DNA of 64,000 nt from Cyclobacteriaceae bacterium (lineage in GTDB: Bacteria; Bacteroidota; Bacteroidia; Cytophagales; Cyclobacteriaceae): assembly GCA_016787755.1 (NCBI GenBank), contig JAEUUA010000023.1, positions 360,613 through 424,612 of the forward strand, given 5' to 3'. Below, in pieces: positions 44,835 to 54,287 of the stretch. The translations under genes were made by a program, and so were the position numbers. The stretch's first letter is position 1, and every line of letters begins with the position of its first letter. The notes beneath the pieces were generated by a model. That model saw only the letters and a list, made by a program, of their open reading frames with translations. It did not search any database and had not been told where the DNA came from.

Positions 44835-45848
44835 GTGTTTTTAATCCGTTTTCGATACATCTATATTCTCCTACTCTCGCTTTATTCGTTTATCAATATT
44901 AGAGTTACAGTAGGAACCAAATTATTCGACTTTGAACTCCATGGCGCCTACTTATTTGCGGTGCTAACCATAGTTATAGCGGGTGTTTGGGAATTGAACC
45001 GCTTAGTTGATAAAAGCCAACAGCAAAGAATCCTTCGGGTGCATCCACTGATCTTACTTTTTGTAGCAAGTATGTTTAACGTAGTTCTAATCTCTACGCT
45101 TGCACTTCTTGGTCTTTACGTAGTCTTAGGCAAGCCACTGAGCATAAACTTTGATCACTGGAAACTGCTTACTGCATTTGGCTTTCGGGTAAACTTGTTT
45201 TTGAATAGCATCAATGCCATTGTGTTTTTTATGAATCGACTAAAAAAAACTCAACTTGAAGCAGAGCAATTGAAGAAGCAGAATATCGAGGCTCAGTTTG
45301 AAGCGTTGCGAAATCAAATTAATCCACATTTTCTATTCAATTGTTTTAATGTTCTCTCCACACTAGTTCATAAGGACGCAGAGGCTTCCTCCAAATTTAT
45401 TTCCCAACTTTCGCATGTATATCGCTATTTGTTATACAATCAGGAAAAAAAATTGGTTTCGTTAAAAGAAGAGCTTTTGTTTTTAGAATCGTATACTTAT
45501 CTCCTCAAAACAAGGTTTAATGAAAGCATTGCCGTTGAAAATAGAATTTCGGAAACACTGGATCAGCTGATGGTTGCTCCGGCTTCTTTACAAATGCTGA
45601 TCGAAAATGCTATTAAGCATAACATAGCATCTAAGAAAAATCCTCTCCGTATTGTTCTTGAAAAACAAGACAATTATATCGTGGTCAGAAATACACTTCA
45701 AAAAAAGGAAATCGCAGAAGAGTCAACAAAAATTGGATTGAAAAATATTATCAGCAGGTATAAACTACTTGCCGACTTGCCGGTCGAAGTCGAGAAAACC
45801 CTCACGGAATTTGTAGTTAGATTGCCAATTCTGAAACTGGACAAATGA
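44835..45848 (+). CDS. LytS-type sensor histidine kinase
   Basis: The start is uncertain: the frame is open from 44757 but the first bases run through a terminator-like hairpin, so I choose GTG at 44835 (337 aa). Four hydrophobic helices (~5-25, ~40-60, ~75-110, ~125-140) precede a short coiled coil (~142-160) and the His_kinase domain with INPHFLFNCFNVLS, whose His is the phosphorylation site, then a GHKL ATPase with N box IENAIKHN and a G2-like GLKNI block. The family senses membrane or cell-wall state. The response regulator gene overlaps by four bases (ATGA). Confidence 0.88.
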   Translation: MFLIRFRYIYILLLSLYSFINIRVTVGTKLFDFELHGAYLFAVLTIVIAGVWELNRLVDKSQQQRILRVHPLILLFVASMFNVVLISTLALLGLYVVLGKPLSINFDHWKLLTAFGFRVNLFLNSINAIVFFMNRLKKTQLEAEQLKKQNIEAQFEALRNQINPHFLFNCFNVLSTLVHKDAEASSKFISQLSHVYRYLLYNQEKKLVSLKEELLFLESYTYLLKTRFNESIAVENRISETLDQLMVAPASLQMLIENAIKHNIASKKNPLRIVLEKQDNYIVVRNTLQKKEIAEESTKIGLKNIISRYKLLADLPVEVEKTLTEFVVRLPILKLDK

Positions 45849-46609
45849 ACGTAGTAATTATTGAAGATGAAGCGTTGGCTTCAGAAAGGTTGATTACTCT
45901 CCTTCATAACGCGGGAGAACCCATTACTATAGCACGCACGCTTGAGAGCATCGAAGAAGCCGTTACCTACTTTTCCTCTCCGCATAAAACAGATTTACTT
46001 TTTTTGGATATTGAATTAGGCGATGGAAAAAGCTTTGAGATCTTTAAAAAAGTTTCCGTCAAAGTCCCAATCATTTTTACCACAGCCTATGATCAATATG
46101 CATTGCAGGCATTTAAACATTTTAGTATAGATTATTTGCTCAAACCCATTGAGAAAGATGAGCTAAATCAAGCCATTAGTAAATGGAAACAAATTAGTCA
46201 GTACCCTCTTAAGATAGGCGAGCAATTAGGAAAGCTTCAAGAGTTTTTGAGCAAAGCAAATCAAAAGTCGAAGGAACGGATACTCGTTAAATCGGGAAAT
46301 AGGTTACAGTATAAATCAACAGATGAGGTTGCCTATTTTTATGCAGACGGAAAGGAAGTTTACATATACACACTGGCTGAAAACAAGAAATTCCTAATTG
46401 ATTATACACTTGAACAGTTAGAATTGCAGCTTGATGAAAAGAAATATTTCCGCATTAGCAGAAAAGTAATTGTGAACGTGGAAGCGATTGCAGAAATAAA
46501 AGGGCTTATTAGCACACGCCTTGAAATCAAGTTGACGCAACCGTGTATCCATGAACTTTTGATAAGTCGAGACCGCTCCGCAAGGTTTAAAATTTGGCTC
46601 GACAGATAG
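45845..46609 (+). CDS. LytTR-family response regulator
   Basis: A 254-aa regulator with an N-terminal receiver domain (acidic pocket Glu7-Asp8, phosphoacceptor Asp55, FTTAYDQYA and Lys in LLKPIEKDE near 106) and a C-terminal LytTR DNA-binding domain (~150-254: ILVKSGNRLQY, DEVAYFYADGKEVYIYT, FRISRKVIVNVEAI). It would be phosphorylated by the kinase just upstream. LytTR regulators bind pairs of direct repeats; targets cannot be inferred here. Confidence 0.93.
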   Translation: MNVVIIEDEALASERLITLLHNAGEPITIARTLESIEEAVTYFSSPHKTDLLFLDIELGDGKSFEIFKKVSVKVPIIFTTAYDQYALQAFKHFSIDYLLKPIEKDELNQAISKWKQISQYPLKIGEQLGKLQEFLSKANQKSKERILVKSGNRLQYKSTDEVAYFYADGKEVYIYTLAENKKFLIDYTLEQLELQLDEKKYFRISRKVIVNVEAIAEIKGLISTRLEIKLTQPCIHELLISRDRSARFKIWLDR

Positions 46610-46659
46610 ACCTTGCTTGATTAATGCCTCGTATTTATATTGCTAGCAAATAATTAATT

Positions 46660-47016
46660 ATGCCTCGGTTTTGTTTTATTTTTTTATTGGCAATCCCTTT
46701 TATTGGTCAAACACAGTCGAGTATTGCGGATGTAGAGCAGCTGAAGAAGGAAGTTTTATTGTTACAATCGGATGTTGAAAATATTCAGATTAATCTCATA
46801 CAATCTCAAAGTAAATTTAAAGCAGGTATTGCGTTGGCCACGCTTGGGTATACTGTAACGATAGCCGGTGGTCTAATGCTAGGCAGAAAAAATGATGACT
46901 TGGGAAAAGGGCTTCTAATTGCGGGCGGAGCTACAGGAATAACCGGAACCATCATGATGGTTGATGCTTTCAAGTATTTAGGGCGAGCAGGCAAATCAAA
47001 GGCTGCTCAAAAATAA
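46660..47016 (+). CDS. Small exported/membrane protein
   Basis: A 118-aa protein with a signal peptide ending IGQTQ, a short coiled coil (~25-52: VEQLKKEVLLLQSDVENIQ) and two Gly-rich hydrophobic segments (~58-72 and ~82-98) that may insert in a membrane. No family recognised. It is 50 bp after the LytTR regulator on the same strand, possibly in its operon. Confidence 0.6.
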   Translation: MPRFCFIFLLAIPFIGQTQSSIADVEQLKKEVLLLQSDVENIQINLIQSQSKFKAGIALATLGYTVTIAGGLMLGRKNDDLGKGLLIAGGATGITGTIMMVDAFKYLGRAGKSKAAQK

Positions 47017-47031
47017 AGGCACCACAATTTA

Positions 47032-47853
47032 TTAAAATCGATAGCCCACAATAATATCAAATCGCTTTGTCCTGTTAGGAAGGTCACCCCGATTTATCAA
47101 GGTAGTAAAATCAACGCCACCATATACCTGAAACTTAGTTTGCAGTTCTACATTGAACTCCATAAAGTGTGGCTTTTCGTAGGAATTGTCCTTTGTTGCA
47201 TAATCGAGCGATACAGGACGCCAAAAACTGAACGAGTAGCTTGCAAAACTTTGTAGGTTTAACTTTTCTGAAATTTGATAATCGAAAAAGAGAGAAGGTC
47301 CGCCTCCCCAATAATATCCTTGTGGTTCGGTAGTAATAGGTGATAACTTTTGGCCTTGCGCATCGGTATACACATAGGTAGAGCCAAGTATATAATCATT
47401 CAGGTTGAAGCCGATTGCAACGGACGATTTGCCATTAGCCAAAACGTTCCAACCCCAACTTGTCCACCCGATAAGCCCGGTACTGAGTGCTGAGTTTTCT
47501 GCTCGCTCGGCTCCCTTACCACTTGTAATTTCACTTCCCAGTATAAAAATCATGTCACCGATGGTTTTGTTCTGAAAAAACATTCGCTTACCACCTTTTC
47601 CGAGGTTGTATTTCTTGTAGTCGATTTTTAAAGTAAACCCGGTAACACGATGGGAACTCGGATTAGGTGCAGCTGAATTAGACAAGGAGGAAAAACTTAG
47701 CGCCAACCCCCAATGTCCGTTTCCGTAATACTCATTTTTGCCAACATTAAAATCGTCAAGCGTTTGAGCAGAGCTGATAGGAGAGAGGAAGGACAATCCA
47801 GAAAGAGATATGATAAAACCAATTTTTTGTGTTACTATTTTAAGCCCATCCAT
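47032..47853 (-). CDS. Putative outer-membrane beta-barrel protein
   Basis: A 273-aa protein with a signal peptide ending ISSAQ. The rest is alternating-hydrophobicity beta-strands with many aromatic girdle residues (for example FIIGLS-like strands, YYWGGGPSLFFDYQ) and it ends in FDIIVGYRF, with the terminal Phe typical of outer-membrane barrels recognised by BamA. No sequence family recognised. Convergent with the small protein gene; 222 bp upstream are non-coding with the start region of the amidohydrolase. Confidence 0.68.
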   Translation of the reverse strand: MDGLKIVTQKIGFIISLSGLSFLSPISSAQTLDDFNVGKNEYYGNGHWGLALSFSSLSNSAAPNPSSHRVTGFTLKIDYKKYNLGKGGKRMFFQNKTIGDMIFILGSEITSGKGAERAENSALSTGLIGWTSWGWNVLANGKSSVAIGFNLNDYILGSTYVYTDAQGQKLSPITTEPQGYYWGGGPSLFFDYQISEKLNLQSFASYSFSFWRPVSLDYATKDNSYEKPHFMEFNVELQTKFQVYGGVDFTTLINRGDLPNRTKRFDIIVGYRF

Positions 47854-48075
47854 AGTAGATTGAATTTAAGTGAGTCTAAATGTAAACGGGGTTAACAAGG
47901 GCAACAAAAATTTACAAGGCTATTCCTAAAAAATACCAACTGGTACGGATATCGAAATCCGTGGTGTCGCTGATGTATTTAATAGTAATTCGTAAGCAGG
48001 TAAAACAAGCCACCTGAAAATCTTACTGTATAATCAAATCTATTTTTTCCTATCTTTCTTATCAATAAGAATGTT

Positions 48076-49398
48076 ATGAGAAAATTATTTTACCTGCTTG
48101 TTTTTCTTTCCGCCAATTCATTCGCTCAAACAAAAGTGCTGGTGGGTGGTACGCTCATTGATGGTTGGGGTGGTAAACCTTTGCAAAATTCGGTAATCAT
48201 TATTGAAGGCGAGCGGATCAAAGCAGTGGGGCAAATCGGCTCACTCGAAATCCCAGAAAATGCTGAAATCATTTCCACCGAAGGCATGAGTGTAATGCCC
48301 GGACTCTGGGATATGCATGTGCACTTAATGATTAACGGCCACAGCGATTATACCCATTGGGATAAAACCTATTTGAAATTGGCCAAAGAAATAATCATGC
48401 CTTCATCGGCACATCAGTTACTGATGGCCGGTGTAACAAGTGCACGTGACCTGGGTGGACCATTGGCACCAAGTTTATCGGTTCGGGATCGTATCAACAA
48501 AGGCGAGATTCCCGGGCCGACCATGTATATGAGCGGACCCTTTATTCAGCATGAAACCTATCCCGGCACGGCTGATTTTCGCTGGGGTGTGAAAGGAGAG
48601 ACAGATGCCCGTGACAAAGTGAGGCAGCTGGCAAAGGCCGGGGTGAACTGCATTAAACTAATCGATCAGGATCAAATGACCGAAGCCGAGTACTTGGCTG
48701 TGGTGGACGAAGCTCATAAAAATAAGTTGAAAGTGGTGGCGCACTCACATCGCCCCGATGAAATCAGGCGAGGCTTAAAAGCCGGAGTGGATAATTTTGA
48801 ACACACCGGTTTAGCCGCAGCACCTGAATACCCCGAGGATATAATAGCTGCGATAAAGGAGCGCACCGCTAAAATGAGTCTTGGTCCGTTGTTCTGGACA
48901 CCCACCGTGGAAGGACTTTATAATTATGAATACATGCGCGATAATCCAGAGGCGCTGGACAATACAAGCTGGCATCTGGGTTTGCCAGATTCGATTGTGG
49001 CAGACATTAAACAGTCGATACAAAAGCCGGGACAGTTGAGTTATTTTGGATTGAACCCAATTCGTAAGCCAACACTTGAAAAAAAAATTAATCAACTAAA
49101 AAATGCCGGTGTGGTTTTACTGATTGGTACAGACAGTGGTATTCCTATGAAGTTTCATAGCCAAAGTACGTGGAATGAATTGGATGTGTGGGTAAATAAA
49201 TTTGGGTTCGACCCGATGTACACCATTCGGGCAGCTACCTATTGGCCAGCGGTCATGCAAGGTGTGGAAAAAGATTTTGGTACGATAAGCGAAGGCAAAT
49301 ATGCCGATATCATTGCTGTGAAAGGCGATGTGCTTCGTCACATCGACTTGCTGCAAAATGTGAAAATGATAATTAAGAAAGGAAAGCAGTATAAGTAG
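48076..49398 (+). CDS. Exported amidohydrolase-family metal-dependent hydrolase
   Basis: A 440-aa protein with a signal peptide ending SFAQ. Metal ligands of the amidohydrolase superfamily are visible: HxH at His81/His83 (WDMHVHL), a Lys in NCIKLIDQ at the bridging position, later His residues in AHSHRPDE and NFEHTG, and Asp in LIGTDSG. Substrate probably a cyclic amide or dipeptide (imidazolonepropionase/prolidase-like group), acting in the periplasm. TATCTTTC ~25 bp upstream of the ATG resembles a -7 box. Confidence 0.88.
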   Translation: MRKLFYLLVFLSANSFAQTKVLVGGTLIDGWGGKPLQNSVIIIEGERIKAVGQIGSLEIPENAEIISTEGMSVMPGLWDMHVHLMINGHSDYTHWDKTYLKLAKEIIMPSSAHQLLMAGVTSARDLGGPLAPSLSVRDRINKGEIPGPTMYMSGPFIQHETYPGTADFRWGVKGETDARDKVRQLAKAGVNCIKLIDQDQMTEAEYLAVVDEAHKNKLKVVAHSHRPDEIRRGLKAGVDNFEHTGLAAAPEYPEDIIAAIKERTAKMSLGPLFWTPTVEGLYNYEYMRDNPEALDNTSWHLGLPDSIVADIKQSIQKPGQLSYFGLNPIRKPTLEKKINQLKNAGVVLLIGTDSGIPMKFHSQSTWNELDVWVNKFGFDPMYTIRAATYWPAVMQGVEKDFGTISEGKYADIIAVKGDVLRHIDLLQNVKMIIKKGKQYK

Positions 49399-49407
49399 AC
49401 ATCTGCC

Positions 49408-50526
49408 TCAACTCCGCTTCCGGTAATTCCAAATAGCAAGGCTGTTAAACACGACACCAAAGATTAACACCTTAAGGAGATGAAACCGGATGTCGTATAA
49501 ACTGCTTCCTTTTAAAACCACCATGCGCATTACTTCAATAAAATAAGTTACAGGATTGAATTTGGTAAAGGTTTGTGCCCACATAGGCATGCTATCAATA
49601 GAAGTATATAATCCGCCCAGCAAAATAAAAATCATCATCATAAAAAATGAAAGCAACATGGCTTGTTGCTGAGTGTTGGCAAACGTTGATACCAATAAAC
49701 CAAGTCCTAATACGGAGAGTAGATAAACACCGGCAAAGACATAAATCGTTACAAAGCTTCCTACAGGAATAATCCCATATGCTACCCATGAAATCAATAA
49801 CCCTATTGTGAGGATAACAAAACCCAGTACCCAAAAGGGAATTAACTTGCCTAGAATGAATTGATACTTGCGAATAGGAGTTACGTTGATTTGTTCAATG
49901 GTGCCGATTTCTTTTTCTTTTACAATGTTTAAGGCTGAAAGAAAAGCACCCACCATCGTTACCAGAATGACCAAAATACCGGGCACCATAAAGAATCTAT
50001 AATTCATCAATGGGTTAAACCAATTGATGGATTCAATTTCAATGGTGGGTTGAGTATTTTGTCGCGGCAGTTGCAACCACTCAAGCCGAACCTCCCGATT
50101 GAAATCGCCAATGATGCTTCGCAAGTACGCACCCCCCAGATTTGCTTTTACTCCATTGATCGCATTGATTGCAAGAAACAAAGGCGCTTCGTCTTCTCGG
50201 ATTAAATCTTTTTCAAACGAACTGGGAATTTGCAATACAAGGTCTGCTTCGTCATGCTCTACGTAGGTAAGCGCCTTATCATACGAATCAGTATAATCGA
50301 CCAACCTAAAATAATCGGTGGCTGTTATTTTGTTAACCAGTTTTTGTGAATAAGATGAATGATCATAATCCACTATGCAGATTTTAACATTCTTTACTTC
50401 ATAGTCGGCCGCTAACGGCATAATTAAAAGTTGAATAGCAGGCATCATAAACATCATACGCAAGATGGCCGGGTCGCGGAAGATCTGGCGAAACTCTTTC
50501 TCCAACAAAATGAACAGCGCCCTCAT
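49408..50526 (-). CDS. ABC-2 type exporter permease (YbhR-like)
   Basis: A 372-aa ABC-2 permease: one N-terminal helix (~25-42), a large periplasmic domain (~45-175), then five helices (~180-372) with the conserved VPGILVILVTMVGAFLSALNIVKEKEIGTIEQI block. It matches the YbhS/YbhR subunits of the E. coli YbhGFSR drug exporter. Its ATG overlaps the previous permease gene by four bases, so both form a heterodimeric channel. Last gene of the operon. Confidence 0.9.
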   Translation of the reverse strand: MRALFILLEKEFRQIFRDPAILRMMFMMPAIQLLIMPLAADYEVKNVKICIVDYDHSSYSQKLVNKITATDYFRLVDYTDSYDKALTYVEHDEADLVLQIPSSFEKDLIREDEAPLFLAINAINGVKANLGGAYLRSIIGDFNREVRLEWLQLPRQNTQPTIEIESINWFNPLMNYRFFMVPGILVILVTMVGAFLSALNIVKEKEIGTIEQINVTPIRKYQFILGKLIPFWVLGFVILTIGLLISWVAYGIIPVGSFVTIYVFAGVYLLSVLGLGLLVSTFANTQQQAMLLSFFMMMIFILLGGLYTSIDSMPMWAQTFTKFNPVTYFIEVMRMVVLKGSSLYDIRFHLLKVLIFGVVFNSLAIWNYRKRS

Positions 50527-51629
50527 TCTAGTCGGGTTTTAAATTTCTTAATGCTTACCACCATAAAGAAAACAGTCATCCCAATTAAGATTAATGTTTC
50601 CTTCCACACATGTTCAAACCCAACACCCTTAATCATTATGTTGCGAACAATCATGTAAAACCATTTTGCCGGCACGATGTTGGAAAATATTCTTAATCCC
50701 AATGGCATGTTTTCGATGGGAAACATAAAACCGCTAAGCATAATAGTAGGTAGAAAAAGACCCATGAGCGAAATTAACATGGCGACTTGTTGCGAGTTTG
50801 CTATGGACGAAATCAACAAGCCTAAGGCAAGCACCGTGATGGTAAATAGTAAACACTCTGACACTAATAATAGTAAGCTTCCTCTAATAGGCACATCCAG
50901 AACGTACACACTTAGCAACAGAATGCTACCAATGTTTACAGCCGAAAGGATAAAGTAGGGAACCATTTTAGCAATTACCACCCGAATGGGTACGATGGGC
51001 GAAACCAAAATGATTTCCATGGTACCCATTTCTTTTTCGCGCACGATCGAAATAGAAGTCATCATGGCGCACACCAACATAAGTACCATGGCCATTACAC
51101 CAGGCACAAAGTTGTAAGACCCTTTAAGCTGTGGATTATATAGCATGCGTGTTTCTGTTTTGATGGTATATGGAAACTTGATTTGATTGCGCAGATTGCT
51201 TTGATAATCGATGATGATTGCCGAGGCATAATTTATCAAGGTGTTGGCCGTGTTAGGATCGGTAGCATCACCAATTAATTGCACTGCGGCTGAATGGGTA
51301 TGAAGCAGTTGTTCCTGGAAGTTTTCGGGAAAGACAATGGCTAATTTGATATTGCCCGCCTGAAAAGCAGGAACCAATTCCGAGTTGACCTGAATGGTTT
51401 CCTGAACATCAAAATACCGGCTTGCCTGTAACTGATTTATGATGGCAGCAGTTGTTTCATCTTTTGAATTGTCGAGTATTGCAATGCGGGTGTTTTTAAC
51501 TTCATTGGTGAGGGCAAATCCAAAAATCAGGATTTGCATGATGGGCATTCCAAAAAGAATAAACATAGTACGCTTGTCACGCCACACGTGGAGAAATTCC
51601 TTTTTTACAAAAAATAAAAACTGCTTCAT
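50523..51629 (-). CDS. ABC-2 type exporter permease (YbhS-like)
   Basis: A 368-aa homologue of the next gene with the same topology: N-terminal helix, periplasmic domain (~45-175), then five helices with VPGVMAMVLMLVCAMMTSISIVREKEMGTMEIILVSP. It should pair with the other permease. The 71-bp gap to the ATPase gene upstream is the largest in this operon. Confidence 0.9.
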   Translation of the reverse strand: MKQFLFFVKKEFLHVWRDKRTMFILFGMPIMQILIFGFALTNEVKNTRIAILDNSKDETTAAIINQLQASRYFDVQETIQVNSELVPAFQAGNIKLAIVFPENFQEQLLHTHSAAVQLIGDATDPNTANTLINYASAIIIDYQSNLRNQIKFPYTIKTETRMLYNPQLKGSYNFVPGVMAMVLMLVCAMMTSISIVREKEMGTMEIILVSPIVPIRVVIAKMVPYFILSAVNIGSILLLSVYVLDVPIRGSLLLLVSECLLFTITVLALGLLISSIANSQQVAMLISLMGLFLPTIMLSGFMFPIENMPLGLRIFSNIVPAKWFYMIVRNIMIKGVGFEHVWKETLILIGMTVFFMVVSIKKFKTRLE

Positions 51630-51700
51630 TCGAATTCGTTACTCGTTATTCGGTTGAGGTTATTCGATCAAACTAACAACCACCTGCGAACAACGATATT

Positions 51701-52438
51701 TTAATCATCTCCTCTTTTTGCACCTCGGGCTAATTTTAAAAACACTTCGCCCATATCCTTTGCCGAAAATTTTTCCTTTAACTCTTGCGGAGCGCCTAAT
51801 GCATCTATTTTTCCATCGACCATGATAGAAACCCGGCCACAGTATTCAGCTTCATCCATGTAGTGAGTTGTTACAAAAACTGTTGTGCCTTCGTTTGCTG
51901 CTTCAAAAATCATTGTCCAAAATTCCCTGCGGGTAACAGGATCAACTCCACCGGTGGGTTCATCCAGAAAAACAATTTTGGGCTTGTGAATCATGGCTAC
52001 CGAAAAGGAAATTTTTTGACGCCAGCCCAGAGGTAAAGCCCTTACGAGCGTGTTTAGTTTATCATCAATCTTTAAAGTATGAGAGAGGCTTGCTGTTTTT
52101 TCTTTTATCTCGGCATTGGTCAATCCATAAATACCTCCATAAAAACGAATATTCTCACGAATCGTCAAGTCTTCGTACAAGGAAAACTTCTGACTCATGT
52201 ACCCAATGTTCTTTTTTATCTTCTCAGCATCCTTATAGAGATCAAAACCGGCAACCTTAGCTTCTCCACTGGAGGGTAATGAAAGTCCACAGAGCATCCG
52301 CATAGCGGTTGTTTTGCCAGCGCCATTGGCACCGAGAAATCCAAAAATTTCACCTTGCTCTACATTAAACGAAATCTGATCTACTGCCGTAAAGGAGCCA
52401 AATCGTTTTGTTAAATTTTGTACGGAGATAACGTTCAT
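51701..52438 (-). CDS. ABC transporter ATPase (C-terminal YbhF-half type)
   Basis: A 245-aa nucleotide-binding protein with Walker A at residues 36-44 (GANGAGKTT), Q-loop, Walker B IVFLDEPTGGVD and H-loop VTTHYMDEAE. The signature is unusual: LPLGWRQK instead of LSGGQ. I recall that the C-terminal half of E. coli YbhF also has an LPLG-type signature, so this protein likely equals that half. It would pair with the next-listed ATPase to drive the two permeases. Confidence 0.9.
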   Translation of the reverse strand: MNVISVQNLTKRFGSFTAVDQISFNVEQGEIFGFLGANGAGKTTAMRMLCGLSLPSSGEAKVAGFDLYKDAEKIKKNIGYMSQKFSLYEDLTIRENIRFYGGIYGLTNAEIKEKTASLSHTLKIDDKLNTLVRALPLGWRQKISFSVAMIHKPKIVFLDEPTGGVDPVTRREFWTMIFEAANEGTTVFVTTHYMDEAEYCGRVSIMVDGKIDALGAPQELKEKFSAKDMGEVFLKLARGAKRGDD

Positions 52439-52444
52439 AATTAC

Positions 52445-53365
52445 CTACCCTTTCATCAAATCCATGAAACAATCTTCAATGCCGGCTTCTATTTTTTTGA
52501 ACTTTATTGACGTATGACCGAGTTTATGTAACCGGGCTTGCATATCGTTAACCGATTCTCTTACATCTTTAAAGGTAACGTGGTGTTCCTGTCCAAACGG
52601 ATAACACGAATTAACTTCGACTAGTGATTTTAGATCTGTTAATAATTTAAACATGTTGTCAGCTTGTGCCGACCACAATGGATGATTGAATTTTTTTGTA
52701 ATACCTTTAGGCGAGTCGATGTCCAGAATCTTTCCATCTTGAATCAGGGCTACACGATCGCACAAACTTGCTTCGTCCATGTACGGAGTAGAGACAAGAA
52801 TGGTGATTTTTTGCTGTTGCAGATTTCGGAGCAAATCCCAGAATTCTTTTCGCGATACGGCATCGACACCCGTGGTGGGTTCATCCAGAAATAGCACGGA
52901 GGGTCTGTGAATAAGCGCACAACTCAATGCGAGCTTTTGTTTCATTCCACCGGAGAGTGCGCCAGCCTTGCGGGTTTTAAATTTTTCTATCTGAACATAA
53001 ATGTCTTTGATCAGATCATAATTCTCTTCAATGGAAGTATTAAACAGAGTTGCAAAAAAGGATAAGTTTTCTTCTACCGTTAAATCCTGATAAAGAGAAA
53101 ATCGCCCCGGCATATACCCAACCCGTTTTCTGATTTGCTTGTAATCGTTTACTACATCAAATCCATCAACTGAGGCGGTGCCTTTATCAGCAAGCATTAA
53201 TGTTGTGAGAATTCGAAAGAGCGTAGTTTTTCCGGAACCATCCGGACCAATTAATCCAAATAATTCTCCTGCCTCAATCTCAAAAGAAATATCGCGCAAA
53301 GCGGTAACGGTTGACTTCCCAACCTTAAAGATCTTTTCAATATTCTTGACACTAACTACTTTCAT
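52445..53365 (-). CDS. ABC transporter ATPase (N-terminal YbhF-half type)
   Basis: A 306-aa ABC ATPase with Walker A GPDGSGKTT (40-48), canonical signature LSGGMKQK, Walker B VLFLDEPTTGVD, and a divergent H-loop STPYMDEA where the His is replaced by Pro. An ~80-residue C-terminal extension follows. Canonical signature here plus a degenerate one in its partner gives the asymmetry of YbhF, in which both halves are fused. It is 6 bp upstream of the partner ATPase gene. Confidence 0.9.
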   Translation of the reverse strand: MKVVSVKNIEKIFKVGKSTVTALRDISFEIEAGELFGLIGPDGSGKTTLFRILTTLMLADKGTASVDGFDVVNDYKQIRKRVGYMPGRFSLYQDLTVEENLSFFATLFNTSIEENYDLIKDIYVQIEKFKTRKAGALSGGMKQKLALSCALIHRPSVLFLDEPTTGVDAVSRKEFWDLLRNLQQQKITILVSTPYMDEASLCDRVALIQDGKILDIDSPKGITKKFNHPLWSAQADNMFKLLTDLKSLVEVNSCYPFGQEHHVTFKDVRESVNDMQARLHKLGHTSIKFKKIEAGIEDCFMDLMKG

Positions 53366-53378
53366 TTTTCTCAGTAAC

Positions 53379-54275
53379 TCAATTGAACTTTACCTCACCA
53401 TACATTCCCAACTTCAAATAGCCATCGTTCTTCACATCAATTTTAATGGCATATACTAAGTTGGCCCTTTCTTCTTTTGTTTGAATCGTCTTGGGTGTAA
53501 ACTCCGCTTTGTCAGAAACCCAATTGATCGTGCCGGTATATTTTTTATAATCATCGTTAGCAGCATCGACCAATACAGTTACCGTTTGGCCCAACTTAAT
53601 TTCAGATAACTGATTTCCAGAGATGTAGGCGCGAAGAATTACGGTTGATAGATCGGCAATTTTATACAACGCCTTTCCGGGATTTACTACTTCATTTTGT
53701 TTCGCGTAGAGGGTAAGTACTGTTCCATTAATTGGGTTAATAATCTGTGATTTTTTAATCTGATCTTGAATCTGCTCTAGTTGCGCTTGCAGCGGCAACG
53801 TTTCGCTTTGCAGCGATTGCTTGGTAATGTTTAATGTGGATTGCGTAGCTTCGTGTTGACGTTGCAACAAATCAAGTTGCGCATTCAAATCATCCAATTG
53901 CTTTTGTGTAGCAGCATCATCTTTTAATAAATTCTCCACCCTCTTTTTCTCACGCTTGGCATTTTCAATTTGCTCTTGTATGGCAGCAAGTTGAATGGTG
54001 GAGTTTGGTTGTTTAGCATTTACAGCGCGGATGCTATATTCTAACTGCTTCTTTTTAAGATAAAGTTGAGTGGTGTCAATTAATCCGATTATGGATTTAG
54101 ATTTCAACTCACTTCCTTCTTCTATATCCAAGCGAAGAATTTTACCCGAAGCTTCAGCGGAGATAATAATTTCATCAGCCTCGAAGTTTCCCGTGGCATC
54201 AAATTCAGAATCACTTTGTGTACATGAAAATGCCAACGCAGAAAGGAATGCATGAAGATAATGGTTGTTTTGCAT
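53379..54275 (-). CDS. HlyD-family periplasmic adaptor (YbhG-like) lipoprotein
   Basis: A 298-aa membrane-fusion protein with lipobox ALAFSC near residue 18. The lipoyl half-domains flank a helical hairpin (~68-170: ALEY... and QLDLLQRQHEATQ segments), followed by beta-barrel and membrane-proximal strands (NPINGTVLTLYAKQNEVVNPGKALYKI). It links the ABC permeases to the TolC-like channel encoded just upstream, and is 12 bp from it. Confidence 0.9.
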   Translation of the reverse strand: MQNNHYLHAFLSALAFSCTQSDSEFDATGNFEADEIIISAEASGKILRLDIEEGSELKSKSIIGLIDTTQLYLKKKQLEYSIRAVNAKQPNSTIQLAAIQEQIENAKREKKRVENLLKDDAATQKQLDDLNAQLDLLQRQHEATQSTLNITKQSLQSETLPLQAQLEQIQDQIKKSQIINPINGTVLTLYAKQNEVVNPGKALYKIADLSTVILRAYISGNQLSEIKLGQTVTVLVDAANDDYKKYTGTINWVSDKAEFTPKTIQTKEERANLVYAIKIDVKNDGYLKLGMYGEVKFN

Positions 54276-54287
54276 AAGATAAATTTT

